NCBI RefSeq assembly: GCF_008932435.1
Contig: NZ_WBWE01000016.1
Coordinates: 1-64,000, forward strand
Reading direction: 5' to 3'
Source: Brucella pseudintermedia
GTDB taxonomy: Bacteria; Pseudomonadota; Alphaproteobacteria; Rhizobiales; Rhizobiaceae
DNA length: 64,000 nt
The notes under the pieces are model-generated. The model saw nothing but the letters and a program-made list of their open reading frames with translations. It searched no databases and was not told the origin of the DNA. The translations under genes and the position numbers were made by a program. Position 1 is the first letter of the stretch, and each line of letters begins with the position of its first letter. Shown here one piece after another: positions 46,240 through 55,578 of this stretch.

Positions 46240-46509
46240 ATGACGCCGTACATGCTGGAAATACTCATGCACCACCATTGCAGTAGGTCAGCCTTCCCAC
46301 GCGATACGGCACCCGCATACAAAAGCACAGTCGATGAGTTGGTGAAGCTTGGGCTACTGGAAAGAATAGAGTTTGGCTTTGTTCATTCCACAGAACGCGG
46401 TCGAGCCTACCTAGATATGGTTCTCGCTACTCCGCTTCCTGAGCCGGGATTTTATGACCCACGAACCGGCCACTTAGCAGGCCGCGCCGCACTGCGGGAA
46501 AGGGAGTGA
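46240..46509 (+). CDS. Winged-helix-like phage protein, 89 aa
   Basis: MTPYMLEILMHHHCSRSAFP, then KSTVDELVKLGLLERIEFGF and HSTERGRAYLDMVLATPLP. The L..LVxLGLLE ... T.RGxAYL pattern is typical of small winged helices in phage early operons. It precedes the excisionase-like gene. Confidence 0.6.
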   Translation: MTPYMLEILMHHHCSRSAFPRDTAPAYKSTVDELVKLGLLERIEFGFVHSTERGRAYLDMVLATPLPEPGFYDPRTGHLAGRAALRERE

Positions 46510-46511
46510 GG

Positions 46512-46745
46512 ATGAAGCAATCCAAAAATGAGGGAATCAATATGCACCACGAAAACGACAACGAAGCGGACCTGTTAATGGGCGTCGAGCCAATCGCAAA
46601 GTATCTGGGCGTCACCAGGCGCCAAGCTTATCGGCTCGTCTACGATAAGATTATGCCTAGCTTCAAACTTGGCGGCACAGTCGCCGCTCGCAGGTCCAGT
46701 CTGAAAAAATGGATGGAAGGCTTGGAGGCAGAGCACGCAGCGTAA
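46512..46745 (+). CDS. Excisionase-like helix-turn-helix protein
   Basis: 77 aa from ATG 46512 behind GGGAG; GTG 46506 and ATG 46542 are alternatives. The MerR-type HTH_17 domain at about residues 23-65 reads LMGVEPIAKYLGVTRRQAYR then LVYDKIMPSFKLGGTVAARR, ending in SLKKWMEGLEAEH. This is the AlpA/Xis-type fold used by phage excisionases. It is the last gene before the tRNA-Lys attachment site, which supports that role. No integrase gene accompanies it here. Confidence 0.75.
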   Translation: MKQSKNEGINMHHENDNEADLLMGVEPIAKYLGVTRRQAYRLVYDKIMPSFKLGGTVAARRSSLKKWMEGLEAEHAA

Positions 46746-46766
46746 ACCGTGTGCCATGTGTCAAAT

Positions 46767-46842
46767 CATGTGCCGTCGATTCCCCGCGCAATCCTGAAAA
46801 TGCCTGATTTTCTTGGAAATTCCTGAACATCTACGGCACATG
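46767..46842. repeat. Inverted repeat next to the attachment site
   Basis: CATGTGCCGT at 46767-46776 is inverted exactly at 46833-46842 (ACGGCACATG), with a related GTGCCATGTG at 46751-46760. Candidate arm-type sites for integrase or binding sites for the excisionase-like protein. Confidence 0.45.
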
Positions 46843-46891
46843 GTCAATTGAACCACATCACCCATAAACGTCTGATATCATTGTATGATTT

Positions 46892-46967
46892 TGGTGAGCG
46901 CGCAGGGATTCGAACCCTGGACCTACTGATTAAAAGTCAGTTGCTCTACCGGCTGAGCTACGCGCTC
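46892..46967 (-). tRNA. tRNA-Lys (TTT), probable attB/attachment site
   Basis: 76-nt cloverleaf: acceptor GAGCGCG / CGCGCTC, D arm GCTC/GAGC, anticodon stem ACTGA/TCAGT with loop CTTTTAA, T arm CAGGG-TTCGAAT-CCCTG, encoded CCA. All stems pair. The 3' end (46892) faces the prophage, as expected if the phage integrated into the tRNA 3' end and restored it. Confidence 0.95.
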
Positions 46968-47511
46968 CCTGGTGGAGCAAATCGCCCCCGGAAGTGCGGC
47001 GGAACATAAGGGCGGCTTGCGGATTGGTCAACACCATAAAATCACGTTTCTCCAACATAAATTCAAAAAAATAACAGGTTGGAGATAGTCCGTGTCACAC
47101 AAAGGCTTCCAGATGCCCGCAATAGGTCATTTCCATGCGCTTCGGGACACTTCCCAAGCCTTAACGGAACAGTGATTCTGCGCCATATGGCGATAGAAAC
47201 AAGATTGCCCAGCCTCCGGTCGGGACCTTGCTGCACGGACATACTACGGCTAGGGTCAGGACCAATCAATTTGATGGAAACGGCGTCCGGGATGACACGA
47301 GCTGCTGCAGAGGAGCAAGGGGCGAGATGTATCCTGCCGGATTGTCTCACGCCATCTTCGTTAACAGGTCCAGAACCTCGCTTCGTCAGAATGAACTAGA
47401 GCGGTTCCTGCTTTACGGAATCGTTGGAACCGCTCAATCCATTTTCTCGCATTTCCAGACTCAGAACCGTCTCACATTTTTGCTGGAAATGCTCTAACGG
47501 CACGGTATTTC
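46968..47511. other. Host intergenic region with short palindromic repeat
   Basis: No convincing gene in 544 bp; two overlapping frames near 47063-47399 lack ribosome-binding sites and family features. GAGCGGTTCC (47399-47408) and GGAACCGCTC (47426-47435) form a perfect 10-bp inverted repeat, of the kind dispersed in rhizobial/Brucella genomes. Confidence 0.5.
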
Positions 47512-49206
47512 ATGTCTCTGGCCACCAAGGCATTTTTCCATTTTCGGTGCTCCTTATCCGGCGTGGGCATAGCACTGGGCACCTTGTTTTTTGCTGCTGC
47601 GCTCACGCCCAGTCTCGTTCCGCGCACCTATGTCATGCAGGGCATTCTCGGCGGCGTTGCGTTCGGAGCAGGTTATGGCATTGGCGTGCTGTGGCGCTGG
47701 CTTTGGCATTATCTCGAATTGCCGGAACCCAAAGACCGCCTGCGCAGCCAAGCCAATCTTGCCGTCGGTATCATCTGTTTCGCAGTGGCTGTCGTGGCGC
47801 TTTATTTTGCCGCGAGCTGGCAGAATTCAGTTCGTGCTGGCATGAACATGGAGCCGGTGCCAAGTGCCTATCCGACGAGCGTGTCAGCTTTGGCCGTACT
47901 GACATTCCTCGTTCTGTTGGTGCTGGTCCGCCTTCTCATCCGGCTTGGGCGTTTCGTCTCCGAGAAAGTGCATCTCGTCATGCCTCGCCGAGTAGCCAAC
48001 GTTCTTGGCGTCACGATTACGGTCGTGCTTGTCTGGACGATTGCCAACGGGCTGCTCATCCAGTCAGCTTTCAAGGTTCTGGACCGTTCATTTCGCGAAT
48101 ATGACGCTCTGATCGAGCCGGACCGCCCCCAACCGACGGCAGCAAACAAAACAGGCAGCGCTGCGTCGCTTCTGCACTGGAACGAGCTGGGGCGAGCCGG
48201 ACGTGAATTTGTCTCCTCCGGCCCTGCAGCTGCCGACATCACGGCAGTGACGGGAGAAAAGGCAATCGACCCCATACGGGTCTATGCGGGCCTGCAAGTC
48301 GCCGAAACGCCGGAACAACGCGCTGCGCTTGCATTGGAAGAACTGAAACGGCAACACGGCTTTGACCGGTCGGTACTGGTCGTCATTACGCCCACCGGCA
48401 CGGGATGGGTTGACCCTGCTGCAATTGACGGGCTTGAATTTCTGCATCATGGGGATGTGGCCAGTGTCGCCGTGCAGTATTCTTATCTTTCCAGCCCTTT
48501 GTCGTTGCTCTTTCAGCCCGAATATGGAGCGGAAGCGTCGCGGGCGCTGTTCATCGCCGTCTACAATTATTGGAAAAGCCTGCCGCGTGAGCGGCGCCCT
48601 CGCCTGTATCTCTATGGCTTGAGCCTCGGTGCCATGAACTCGGAAATTTCGTCAGAGCTTTTCGAAATGCTCGATGATCCGATCAACGGCGCCCTATGGA
48701 GCGGTCCTCCTTTCTCGAGCCGCGACTGGAAAGCCATGACGAGGCGAAGAAATCCCGGTACGCCGGAATGGTTGCCCGTATTCCGGGACGGCTCCTTTGC
48801 GCGTTTCATGAATCAGAATGGCGAAGCCCCCGGAAATGGAACACGTTGGGGCCCAATGCGGGTGGTTTATCTGCAATATGCCAGTGACCCGGTAACTTTC
48901 TTCGACACACTGTCCTTCTACCGTCAGCCCGACTGGATGCACGCACCGCGCGGCCCCGACGTGTCACCGGACTTGCGATGGTATCCTGTCGTAACCATGC
49001 TTCAACTCGCCCTTGATATGGCCTTTGGAACAACCACGCCGATAGGTTACGGGCATGTGTATGCTCCCGAGCACTATGTCGACGCATGGCTGCAGGTTAC
49101 AGACGTAACCGGCTGGAAGCCGGACAATATCGCTAGGCTCAAGCAGTATCTGCGCCAGAAAATGGATAGGGCGAACGTCGAGGGCTATGAACAGCGCGGC
49201 GGCTAG
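47512..49206 (+). CDS. Alpha/beta-hydrolase-fold membrane protein (Abhydrolase_9)
   Basis: 564 aa. Residues 1-165 hold four membrane helices (GVGIALGTLFFAAALTPSLV, IICFAVAVVALYFAAS, LAVLTFLVLLVLVRLLI and others), matching the N-terminal Abhydrolase_9_N part. The C-terminal domain has a nucleophile elbow YGLSLGAMNSE near residue 370 and a late catalytic-His candidate PIGYGHVYAPEHYVDAWLQV. The family is a membrane-bound hydrolase of unknown substrate. It is a single host gene 300 bp from the phage junction side. Confidence 0.85.
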   Translation: MSLATKAFFHFRCSLSGVGIALGTLFFAAALTPSLVPRTYVMQGILGGVAFGAGYGIGVLWRWLWHYLELPEPKDRLRSQANLAVGIICFAVAVVALYFAASWQNSVRAGMNMEPVPSAYPTSVSALAVLTFLVLLVLVRLLIRLGRFVSEKVHLVMPRRVANVLGVTITVVLVWTIANGLLIQSAFKVLDRSFREYDALIEPDRPQPTAANKTGSAASLLHWNELGRAGREFVSSGPAAADITAVTGEKAIDPIRVYAGLQVAETPEQRAALALEELKRQHGFDRSVLVVITPTGTGWVDPAAIDGLEFLHHGDVASVAVQYSYLSSPLSLLFQPEYGAEASRALFIAVYNYWKSLPRERRPRLYLYGLSLGAMNSEISSELFEMLDDPINGALWSGPPFSSRDWKAMTRRRNPGTPEWLPVFRDGSFARFMNQNGEAPGNGTRWGPMRVVYLQYASDPVTFFDTLSFYRQPDWMHAPRGPDVSPDLRWYPVVTMLQLALDMAFGTTTPIGYGHVYAPEHYVDAWLQVTDVTGWKPDNIARLKQYLRQKMDRANVEGYEQRGG

Positions 49207-49286
49207 AGCATTTTCGAGCCAAGAGTGTGTGAGCCCGGCCTGCCCTCAAACCGGACGAGCAGGCCGCGCTGTCCTTTATTCTCCGA

Positions 49287-50204
49287 TCAGTAATCAGGCG
49301 ATTTCTGCGGCGTCGGGGAACTGTTCAAGTTCAGCATCGGAATTGCCCCGTTCGGCAGCATGGTGGTCGGCAGTTGCCCGTCCCACTTCTCGGCCTGCGT
49401 CAACGCAACAAGACCCGGATTATCGCGAAGTGCATCGCCACGCGCCTTGATCGCTGTTGCTTCCGCCTCGCCCTTCAGCCTTATCGCGTCAGCCTCGGCC
49501 TCTGCCTGGAGACGAACGGCATCCGCTTGGGCCTCCGCTTCGGCGCGGCGAGCATCTGCCTGCGCTTTTGCCTGCGTTACGGTAATTTCAGCCTGCACCT
49601 TTTCCCGCTCTGCATTCTGACGGAGACGCTGCACTTCAACTTCAGCCAACATGCGCTGTTCGATGGACTGCTCATAGGAGTCCGAAAAATCAATATTCTC
49701 GATCTGCACCGTATCGATGATCACCGGACCACGCACACTGTTCTGGATCGCCTGCGCGATCTCCTGATTGAGACGGCTTCGCTCCTGAATGGCCTCGACG
49801 GCGTTAAATTTGCCGAATACAGTCTTGCTTTCTTCGAAAACGCGCCGCTCCACAAGACGGGACAACAACCCCTCTTCGCCGCCATAGGTCGCGTAGACCT
49901 CTTCCACGCGGTCCGGCGGAATGCGATAGTTGACCGACAGGTTCATCGTGGCTGGCTGCTGGTCGCGGCTATAGGCTTCCATGCTGTTATAAATTGCAGC
50001 TTTGGATTGCACCGATATTCGCACGATCGAGTCGATCACCGGAATTTTGAAACCGAGGCCGGGCTGCGCAACGCCGGAAACAGCACCGTAGCGCAAAACA
50101 ACGCCACGCTCACCTTCGTCAACTGTATACCAGGAGCCAAGTACTACGCTCAATATGCCGAGTACAATTACACCGGCTAATGCTTTGGGTAAAATCTCGC
50201 GCAT
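49287..50204 (-). CDS. Prohibitin/SPFH-domain membrane protein
   Basis: 305 aa. One N-terminal membrane helix (ALAGVIVLGILSVVLGSWYT), then an SPFH domain with DEGERGVVLRYGAVSGVAQP, PGLGFKIPVIDSIVRI and NLSVNYRIPPDRVEEVYATY. A long Ala/Glu/Arg coiled coil (about 195-265) follows, with a short C-terminal tail. It is closest to bacterial prohibitin/HflK-HflC-type scaffolds that organise membrane proteases. It stands alone. Confidence 0.9.
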   Translation of the reverse strand: MREILPKALAGVIVLGILSVVLGSWYTVDEGERGVVLRYGAVSGVAQPGLGFKIPVIDSIVRISVQSKAAIYNSMEAYSRDQQPATMNLSVNYRIPPDRVEEVYATYGGEEGLLSRLVERRVFEESKTVFGKFNAVEAIQERSRLNQEIAQAIQNSVRGPVIIDTVQIENIDFSDSYEQSIEQRMLAEVEVQRLRQNAEREKVQAEITVTQAKAQADARRAEAEAQADAVRLQAEAEADAIRLKGEAEATAIKARGDALRDNPGLVALTQAEKWDGQLPTTMLPNGAIPMLNLNSSPTPQKSPDY

Positions 50205-50342
50205 CCCGTCTCCTTTGGCGCTCGGTTGTAACAGGGGAAACGAAAGCCTTTGCTGCCGGAACTTGCCCCGACCGCCTTTTAGGGTGCACTTCCGTGAATG
50301 ACAATTACTGGTGGTGAGATGATAGACCTAGTCCACAAAACA

Positions 50343-50365
50343 AAGCCGCCCCTGAGGAGCGGCTT
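50343..50365 (-). terminator. Terminator of the BA14K gene
   Basis: On the minus strand AAGCCGCTCC-TCA-GGGGCGGCTT followed by TGTTTTG, 26 bp after the BA14K stop. Confidence 0.85.
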
Positions 50366-50390
50366 CATTGTGTTCAGCAGGTTTAAACGA

Positions 50391-50903
50391 TCAGTATGGC
50401 GAATAACACTGCTGTCGAGGGCCGTTATACGGCTGAAAAGTATTATCCGAGGCCCTGTATGACCGATAACGGTTATAGCACCATTGGATGTGTGCATTGC
50501 TGTAACCGTAAGCCGGTGCGCGATAGACCGGCTGAGGCGGCGGAGCGGCAATCGCACCGCCAATGATCGCACCCGCGCCGAATGCTGCGAGCGGATACCA
50601 CCAGCCGTCATTATGCCGGCGATAGCCGTGGCGGTAATAGCGATAACCACGATGGCCGTTCCAGTAACCCGGGCCCGGACGATAAGGACGCCCGTGCCAA
50701 CCCGGACGAGGCCCCGGTCGGTATCCGCCCCAATGTCCATGTCGCGGCCCGCCACGCCAGCGGTCATCCCGAACCTGCTGAACATTCTCGTTGCTCGCCG
50801 CAGGCGCAGCAGGCATGACGGGCGCAGCCGAGACCGGGACTACCGCGCCGATCAGAAAGCTCGCACCGACAAGGCCAACCATCATCTTTTTGAAGGTGTT
50901 CAT
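50391..50903 (-). CDS. BA14K family secreted protein
   Basis: 170 aa from [20 protein letters not shown], a signal peptide cleaved near VSA-AP. A Gly/Arg/Tyr/Pro/His-rich middle ([20 protein letters not shown]) with a short hydrophobic patch precedes the conserved C-terminal BA14K signature [20 protein letters not shown] and [14 protein letters not shown]14K is a Brucella antigen family with lectin-like activity reported. A single gene with its own terminator. Confidence 0.92.
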   Translation of the reverse strand: MNTFKKMMVGLVGASFLIGAVVPVSAAPVMPAAPAASNENVQQVRDDRWRGGPRHGHWGGYRPGPRPGWHGRPYRPGPGYWNGHRGYRYYRHGYRRHNDGWWYPLAAFGAGAIIGGAIAAPPPQPVYRAPAYGYSNAHIQWCYNRYRSYRASDNTFQPYNGPRQQCYSPY

Positions 50904-51140
50904 CCTGTGCTTCTCCATTTCAATGATGCCATCATTGCCGTCTGTTTATGAATGCTCGCTGAATATTGCCGGAAAATATGCCATCTCCCAATTTTATCCT
51001 CGCAACATGGCATGGTTTTATGAGGCTTTTAACGAAGAAGACGATGATTGGTTCTCGCTATTCCATTATTTTCGTTAGCAAATTGCAAGACAATCGGATA
51101 ACTTGCGTGAAGTAGGGCTGCTTGTAAGCGTTTTCAGCGA

Positions 51141-52628
51141 GTGGGGTTTGCATTGGCAACAAAAGCAGGGCCGTCCGTAAAAATTTGGGGAACATCTTTC
51201 TCCCGGGAAGCCGATCCTTTCACGGCGGCAGTTCAACTGACGCCCATGCCGATGCTCATCACCAATCCACGCCTGCCCGATAACCCAATCGTCTTTGCCA
51301 ACAAGGCCTTTCAGAATCTGACCGGCTATGAGGCCGATGAAATCATTGGGAAGAATTGCCGCTTCCTGCAAGGCATCGGCACTGACCCGAAACATGTCGA
51401 GGTGATCCGGGCGGCGATAGAAGCCCAGCGGTCAATTGATATCGATATTCTCAATTACAAGAAATCAGGCGAACCATTCTGGAATCGCCTTCATATTTCC
51501 CCCGTCAAAACCGAAACAGGCGAACTTCATCATTTCGTTTCATCACAACTCGACGTGACGCTTGAGCTCGGCAGGCTGGTTGAGCTGGAAAAAGAACGCG
51601 AAACGCTTTCGCTTGAAAAGCAGCGCAGCCACGATCAGCTGCAATATATTATTGAAGCGGCGAATGTTGGCTTCTGGACACGGGATTATCATACCGGCGA
51701 AATCAGCTGTTCGTCGGAATACAGGCGTATTTTCGGTCTGACCCCGGATGAACCGGTCAACTACGACAAGATCATCGAGATGGTGGTGCTAGAAGACCGG
51801 ATTTCACTGATCCAGCGGTCGCAGGAATCTTTCGCAACCGGCAAGTCTTTCCGGATGGAATATCGCATCACAAACAGGCTGGATCAGGTGCGCTGGGTAG
51901 AAACCCGCGCCAAGGCGCTGACGGGCAAGTCGCCGACGCTTCTGGGCATCGTCATTGATGTCACCGAGCGCAAGAAAGCCGAAGCGGACAAGGCACTGGT
52001 GACACGCGAAATTTCGCATCGCTTCAAGAATTCGATGGCGATGGTGCAATCCATCGCCAATCAGACCTTGCGAAATGCCACCGATCCGCAGACCGCAAAC
52101 GAATTGTTCAGCGAGCGGCTGCGGGCGCTTAGCCAGGCCCACGACATGCTGCTGAGGGAAGACTGGACGGGTACCACGATCAGTCAGATCTGCGAGACCG
52201 CCCTCGCCCCTTTTAACAGCACGTTCGGCCATAGAATTCGCACCCGTGGTCCGGCCCTTGTGGTGAGCGACCGTGTGACGGTTTCTCTTTCACTAGGCCT
52301 CTATGAACTCGCAACTAACGCGGTGAAATACGGCGCCCTCTCCAACGAAAACGGCACGGTCCAATTCGATTGGGATGTCGTTCAAAGACAGGGCGAACAG
52401 AAACTTCATATGCGCTGGATCGAAAGCGGCGGACCCGCGGTCAAACGTCCCGCGCGTCGCGGGTTTGGCCAGCGGCTGCTCTATTCCGTTCTCGCAGGCG
52501 AATTGAAGGCAAAATGCGACATCGACTTCGCACCAGGCGGACTGGTAATTGATGTTCTCGCCCCCATGACAGCGGATGTATTCCCGCACGTCGATAGCAT
52601 TTCACATTCGCAAGCCGAGTCGGTCTGA
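51141..52628 (+). CDS. Blue-light LOV-PAS histidine kinase (HWE/HisKA_2)
   Basis: 495 aa from GTG 51141; a TTG at 51153 (MATKAGPS) is an equal candidate. The LOV domain (about 25-135) holds the flavin-adduct Cys in GKNCRFLQG and the downstream [19 protein letters not shown] second PAS (about 165-275) has [15 protein letters not shown]. The kinase starts with the phosphoacceptor [20 protein letters not shown], then [13 protein letters not shown] and [18 protein letters not shown], as in the HWE family. In Brucella the orthologous kinase senses light and controls stress response and virulence. Confidence 0.9.
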   Translation: MGFALATKAGPSVKIWGTSFSREADPFTAAVQLTPMPMLITNPRLPDNPIVFANKAFQNLTGYEADEIIGKNCRFLQGIGTDPKHVEVIRAAIEAQRSIDIDILNYKKSGEPFWNRLHISPVKTETGELHHFVSSQLDVTLELGRLVELEKERETLSLEKQRSHDQLQYIIEAANVGFWTRDYHTGEISCSSEYRRIFGLTPDEPVNYDKIIEMVVLEDRISLIQRSQESFATGKSFRMEYRITNRLDQVRWVETRAKALTGKSPTLLGIVIDVTERKKAEADKALVTREISHRFKNSMAMVQSIANQTLRNATDPQTANELFSERLRALSQAHDMLLREDWTGTTISQICETALAPFNSTFGHRIRTRGPALVVSDRVTVSLSLGLYELATNAVKYGALSNENGTVQFDWDVVQRQGEQKLHMRWIESGGPAVKRPARRGFGQRLLYSVLAGELKAKCDIDFAPGGLVIDVLAPMTADVFPHVDSISHSQAESV

Positions 52629-52631
52629 CGA

Positions 52632-52659
52632 AAAAGAGCAGCGGAATAGCTGCTCTTTT
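52632..52659. terminator. Bidirectional terminator between convergent genes
   Basis: 11-bp stem AAAAGAGCAGC / GCTGCTCTTTT with loop GGAATA; T-runs arise on both strands. It lies between the histidine kinase stop and the secreted-protein stop. Confidence 0.92.
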
Positions 52660-52665
52660 CATTCA

Positions 52666-53001
52666 TTAGTTATGCGGGCCGCGCCGACGAGGCTCGATGT
52701 AGACCCTGTCACGATGACGATAACGATCGTGGCGCCAGCGATCACGGTCGCGCTCACGATAATGACGGGGCGGATGACGGTCCCACCCACGACGATCATC
52801 GCGCCAGCGGCGATCCCAGACACAGCGACCGTTTCGCGTGCGAACCGCACCACGGGGACAGCGATAATCAACCTGAATGGCAGAACCAGCGCCATTGGCA
52901 GCGACAGCCGGTATTGTCGCCGGAGCAACCGGCGTGCCCGCTTCAGCAACGGCCGTTAGCGCGAACAGCGCGAGAGCCGCAGAAACCAATCTAAACTTCA
53001 T
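52666..53001 (-). CDS. Small Arg-rich secreted protein
   Basis: 111 aa. A signal peptide MKFRLVSAALALFALTAVAE is followed by a Pro/Ala stretch, DYRCPRGAVRTRNGRCVWDR with two Cys, and an extreme Arg/His/Asp-rich tail (RRWRDDRRGWDRHPPRHYRE). Secreted GCR-like CxPG/NGRC proteins of Brucellaceae have this pattern (cysteine pair then Arg repeat). Function unknown. Confidence 0.7.
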   Translation of the reverse strand: MKFRLVSAALALFALTAVAEAGTPVAPATIPAVAANGAGSAIQVDYRCPRGAVRTRNGRCVWDRRWRDDRRGWDRHPPRHYRERDRDRWRHDRYRHRDRVYIEPRRRGPHN

Positions 53002-53324
53002 TCCATTCTCCCTTCAGAGCTGACCAGAATTGGAATATCCTGCCCATAAATACCTAGGCCGTACAGACGATTGGTAAAGTCACTTAATCTTACGGTTATC
53101 TATCAATCTCGACCCCGCATCGCATAACGGGCCACCGCGAAACGACCCTGCAATTTTGCAGGGGCATTTTTTAGAGAATCTGGATATCAGAAGCCCATTG
53201 AATTCGCACGCAATCCCTTGAAGCAAGGGAAGAGCTGCAGAATCTCCAATCCGCAAAGCCGATCCGGCGCCGATTCACGTCCGGTAGCGGGCGGAGCTTT
53301 GCGGCTGTCGCAAGGAGCAGGAAG
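53002..53324. other. Intergenic region with an orphan plus-strand terminator
   Basis: No protein gene. CCCTGCAA-TT-TTGCAGGG (53146-53163) followed by GCATTTTTT (53164-53172) is a terminator on the plus strand, with no plus-strand gene ahead of it; the transcript it would end begins after 53001. Confidence 0.55.
53146..53172 (+). terminator. Orphan terminator, candidate end of a small RNA
   Basis: 8-bp stem with T6 run; the nearest upstream gene is on the other strand and divergent. Confidence 0.6.
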
Positions 53325-54746
53325 ATGGATCATTCGGCCTCTAAAATCGACGTTACATGGGGGGAGAAAACCGGTCTGGGTACTACTCAGGTCGAATGGA
53401 TCGAACTGGTCGGCGGTTTACCGAAAGAACATTCGCTCATCCTCCGCGATCTGATCGGTCGTCACCGCGAACGGTTCGTCGGCGTGTTCTATGATCGATT
53501 GATGAACAATCGCGATGCGGTAACTTTTCTCTCCCAGAAAATGGTCCAGGAGCGTCTGCACAATTCTTTGAGCGACTGGCTTATGAAAATGTTCGAGAGA
53601 ACCGCCGAAGATGTCGACGCGTTCATTCGTGAACAGCGCAAGGTCGGCGAAGTCCATGCCCGTATCGACGTGCCGATCCACGTCGTCATGCAGGGCGCGC
53701 GCCTGCTCAAGAACGAGATCGTTCGTCAATTGAAGCTGGAAGTGACCACACGCGAGGTTCTGTCGCGTCTCATCGTGCATGTCAGCAATGCAATCGATAT
53801 TGCGATCGAAATAATGAGCCAGGCCTTCGTGAAAGACGCGCGCGAAAGCGCGCAGACGGACGAAGCCTATCGAGCCTTTACGCTGAGCCATGATTTTCCA
53901 CTCGAGCGGGAATCACAGCGCGCCGCACTCATGGAATGGAGCCAGTCGCTCCTTTTCAATCTCTATGGCAATCCCGACAGCCCGCTTCACCCGCTCGCAA
54001 GCTCGGACTTCGGATTGTGGTTGCAGCACAAGGCCGATCTCATGTTCTCCAATTCCTCAACCCTGGAAAACATCCGCCGGAATGCAGAACATATCGACCA
54101 CGTGCTCCTTCCGACCATCAACAGTGCCCGCAAGGATAACCCGACGGAACTCGCAGCCTCCCTGTCGCTGTTCCAGACCAAAATCGGAGAAGTGAAGTTT
54201 CTGCTGTCCGAACTGTTTCAAGCGGCAGCGGCGATGGAAACGGGCCGCGATCCGCTGACCCGTGCGCTCAATCGACGTTTCATGCCTTCAATCCTGACCC
54301 GCGAGGTGCGCATGGCGTCCCAGAAAGGCATGGATTTAAGCCTCCTGATGATTGATATTGATCACTTCAAGAACATCAACGACACATACGGGCACAGCAG
54401 TGGTGATGCGGTTCTTCAGCAGGTGGCCGAAACAATCCTTTCGCTCTGCCGCCCGAGCGATTTCGTGTTCCGCTATGGCGGGGAAGAATTTCTGGTCGCG
54501 CTTGTCGAAGCAGATGCAGACAAGGCGTTTGCAATCGGCGAGGAACTGCGTAGGCAAATAGCCCAACAGCCTATGAAACTGCCCGATGGTGCACACCAGT
54601 CTGTAACCCTGTCCATCGGTGTCGCGGCATTCAACGGCCATCCGGACTACAGCCACCTTGTGAACGCCGCTGATCGGGCGCTCTATCGGGCCAAAGAAGG
54701 CGGCCGTAATCGCTGCGAAAAGGAAGTTCCGCTCGCGATTGATTGA
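53325..54746 (+). CDS. Globin-coupled diguanylate cyclase (DosC/GCS type)
   Basis: 473 aa. The N-terminal sensor globin spans about 20-170, with the proximal haem His in [12 protein letters not shown] (His111) and the preceding helix [13 protein letters not shown] helical linker (about 175-300) follows. The GGDEF domain (about 305-465) has [16 protein letters not shown], the metal Asp in [20 protein letters not shown], the active GGEEF near 385 and [15 protein letters not shown]. It makes cyclic di-GMP under control of oxygen or another haem ligand, and lacks an EAL domain. Confidence 0.92.
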   Translation: MDHSASKIDVTWGEKTGLGTTQVEWIELVGGLPKEHSLILRDLIGRHRERFVGVFYDRLMNNRDAVTFLSQKMVQERLHNSLSDWLMKMFERTAEDVDAFIREQRKVGEVHARIDVPIHVVMQGARLLKNEIVRQLKLEVTTREVLSRLIVHVSNAIDIAIEIMSQAFVKDARESAQTDEAYRAFTLSHDFPLERESQRAALMEWSQSLLFNLYGNPDSPLHPLASSDFGLWLQHKADLMFSNSSTLENIRRNAEHIDHVLLPTINSARKDNPTELAASLSLFQTKIGEVKFLLSELFQAAAAMETGRDPLTRALNRRFMPSILTREVRMASQKGMDLSLLMIDIDHFKNINDTYGHSSGDAVLQQVAETILSLCRPSDFVFRYGGEEFLVALVEADADKAFAIGEELRRQIAQQPMKLPDGAHQSVTLSIGVAAFNGHPDYSHLVNAADRALYRAKEGGRNRCEKEVPLAID

Positions 54747-54804
54747 TTGCAGAGGCATTTTGCCATCTGGCAGTTACGCTGCAAAACCGCCATATGGTCC
54801 CATC

Positions 54805-55572
54805 ATGACGAATAGCTCCGCTTCCCCTGTTTCCGAAACCGCCTCACCAGAGCCGCGCGAACGCGACGCTCTGGAGACGCATTTCCTGCCCCAACAGGCA
54901 GATGCGCCGCCTGTAGATTGGGTTATCGCAGACGGGCTGACCGACTATGAGGAAGCTCTCGCCTTTATGGAAGCGCGCGTGCAGGCCATTCGGGAAGGCA
55001 CTGCCAACGAACTCGTCTGGCTGGTCGAACATCCCCCGCTATACACGGCAGGCACAAGCGCCAATGCAAGCGATCTCCTGACACCCGACAGCCTGCCCGT
55101 ATTCAACACAGGACGCGGCGGTGAATACACCTATCACGGGCCGGGCCAGCGCGTCGCCTATGTGATGCTCGACCTGAAACGCCGCCGCGAAGATGTGCGT
55201 GCCTTCGTGACAGCACTCGAACAATGGATTATCGAGAGCCTTGCCGAGTTCAACATCAAAGGCGAACGGCGCGAGGATCGCGTTGGCGTATGGGTAACGC
55301 GGCCGGAAAAACCCCGCCTTACCAATGGCGGCATGTGCGAAGACAAAATTGCGGCTATCGGCATCCGTCTCAGGCGCTGGGTAAGCTTTCACGGCATTGC
55401 CATCAATGTCGAGCCGGATCTCAGCCATTATTCCGGCATCGTTCCCTGCGGAATCTCGGAACATGGCGTCACAAGCCTTGTCGATCTCGGCTTGCCGGTG
55501 ACGATGGGCGATATGGACGTCGCGCTTGGAAAGGCTTTTGAGACGGTCTTTGGTGCACGTCAGTTCAGATAG
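54805..55572 (+). CDS. lipB: Octanoyl-[ACP]:protein N-octanoyltransferase
   Basis: 255 aa from [20 protein letters not shown]; in-frame starts upstream (54739) are inside the preceding end and less likely, and no strong ribosome-binding site is seen for either. Signatures: [40 protein letters not shown], the Lys in [20 protein letters not shown] and the Cys in [15 protein letters not shown], giving the Cys-Lys dyad. It moves octanoyl from ACP to lipoyl domains. Confidence 0.95.
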   Translation: MTNSSASPVSETASPEPRERDALETHFLPQQADAPPVDWVIADGLTDYEEALAFMEARVQAIREGTANELVWLVEHPPLYTAGTSANASDLLTPDSLPVFNTGRGGEYTYHGPGQRVAYVMLDLKRRREDVRAFVTALEQWIIESLAEFNIKGERREDRVGVWVTRPEKPRLTNGGMCEDKIAAIGIRLRRWVSFHGIAINVEPDLSHYSGIVPCGISEHGVTSLVDLGLPVTMGDMDVALGKAFETVFGARQFR

Positions 55573-55578
55573 CTTTGT

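Noticed and set aside
1-46891. Insertion sequence or transposase
   Set aside because: No transposase-like protein or terminal inverted repeats were found; cargo genes appear as phage morons, not IS-borne.
47063-47399. Two overlapping frames on opposite strands near the host tRNA
   Set aside because: Neither has a ribosome-binding site or family features, and they occlude each other. Treated as intergenic.
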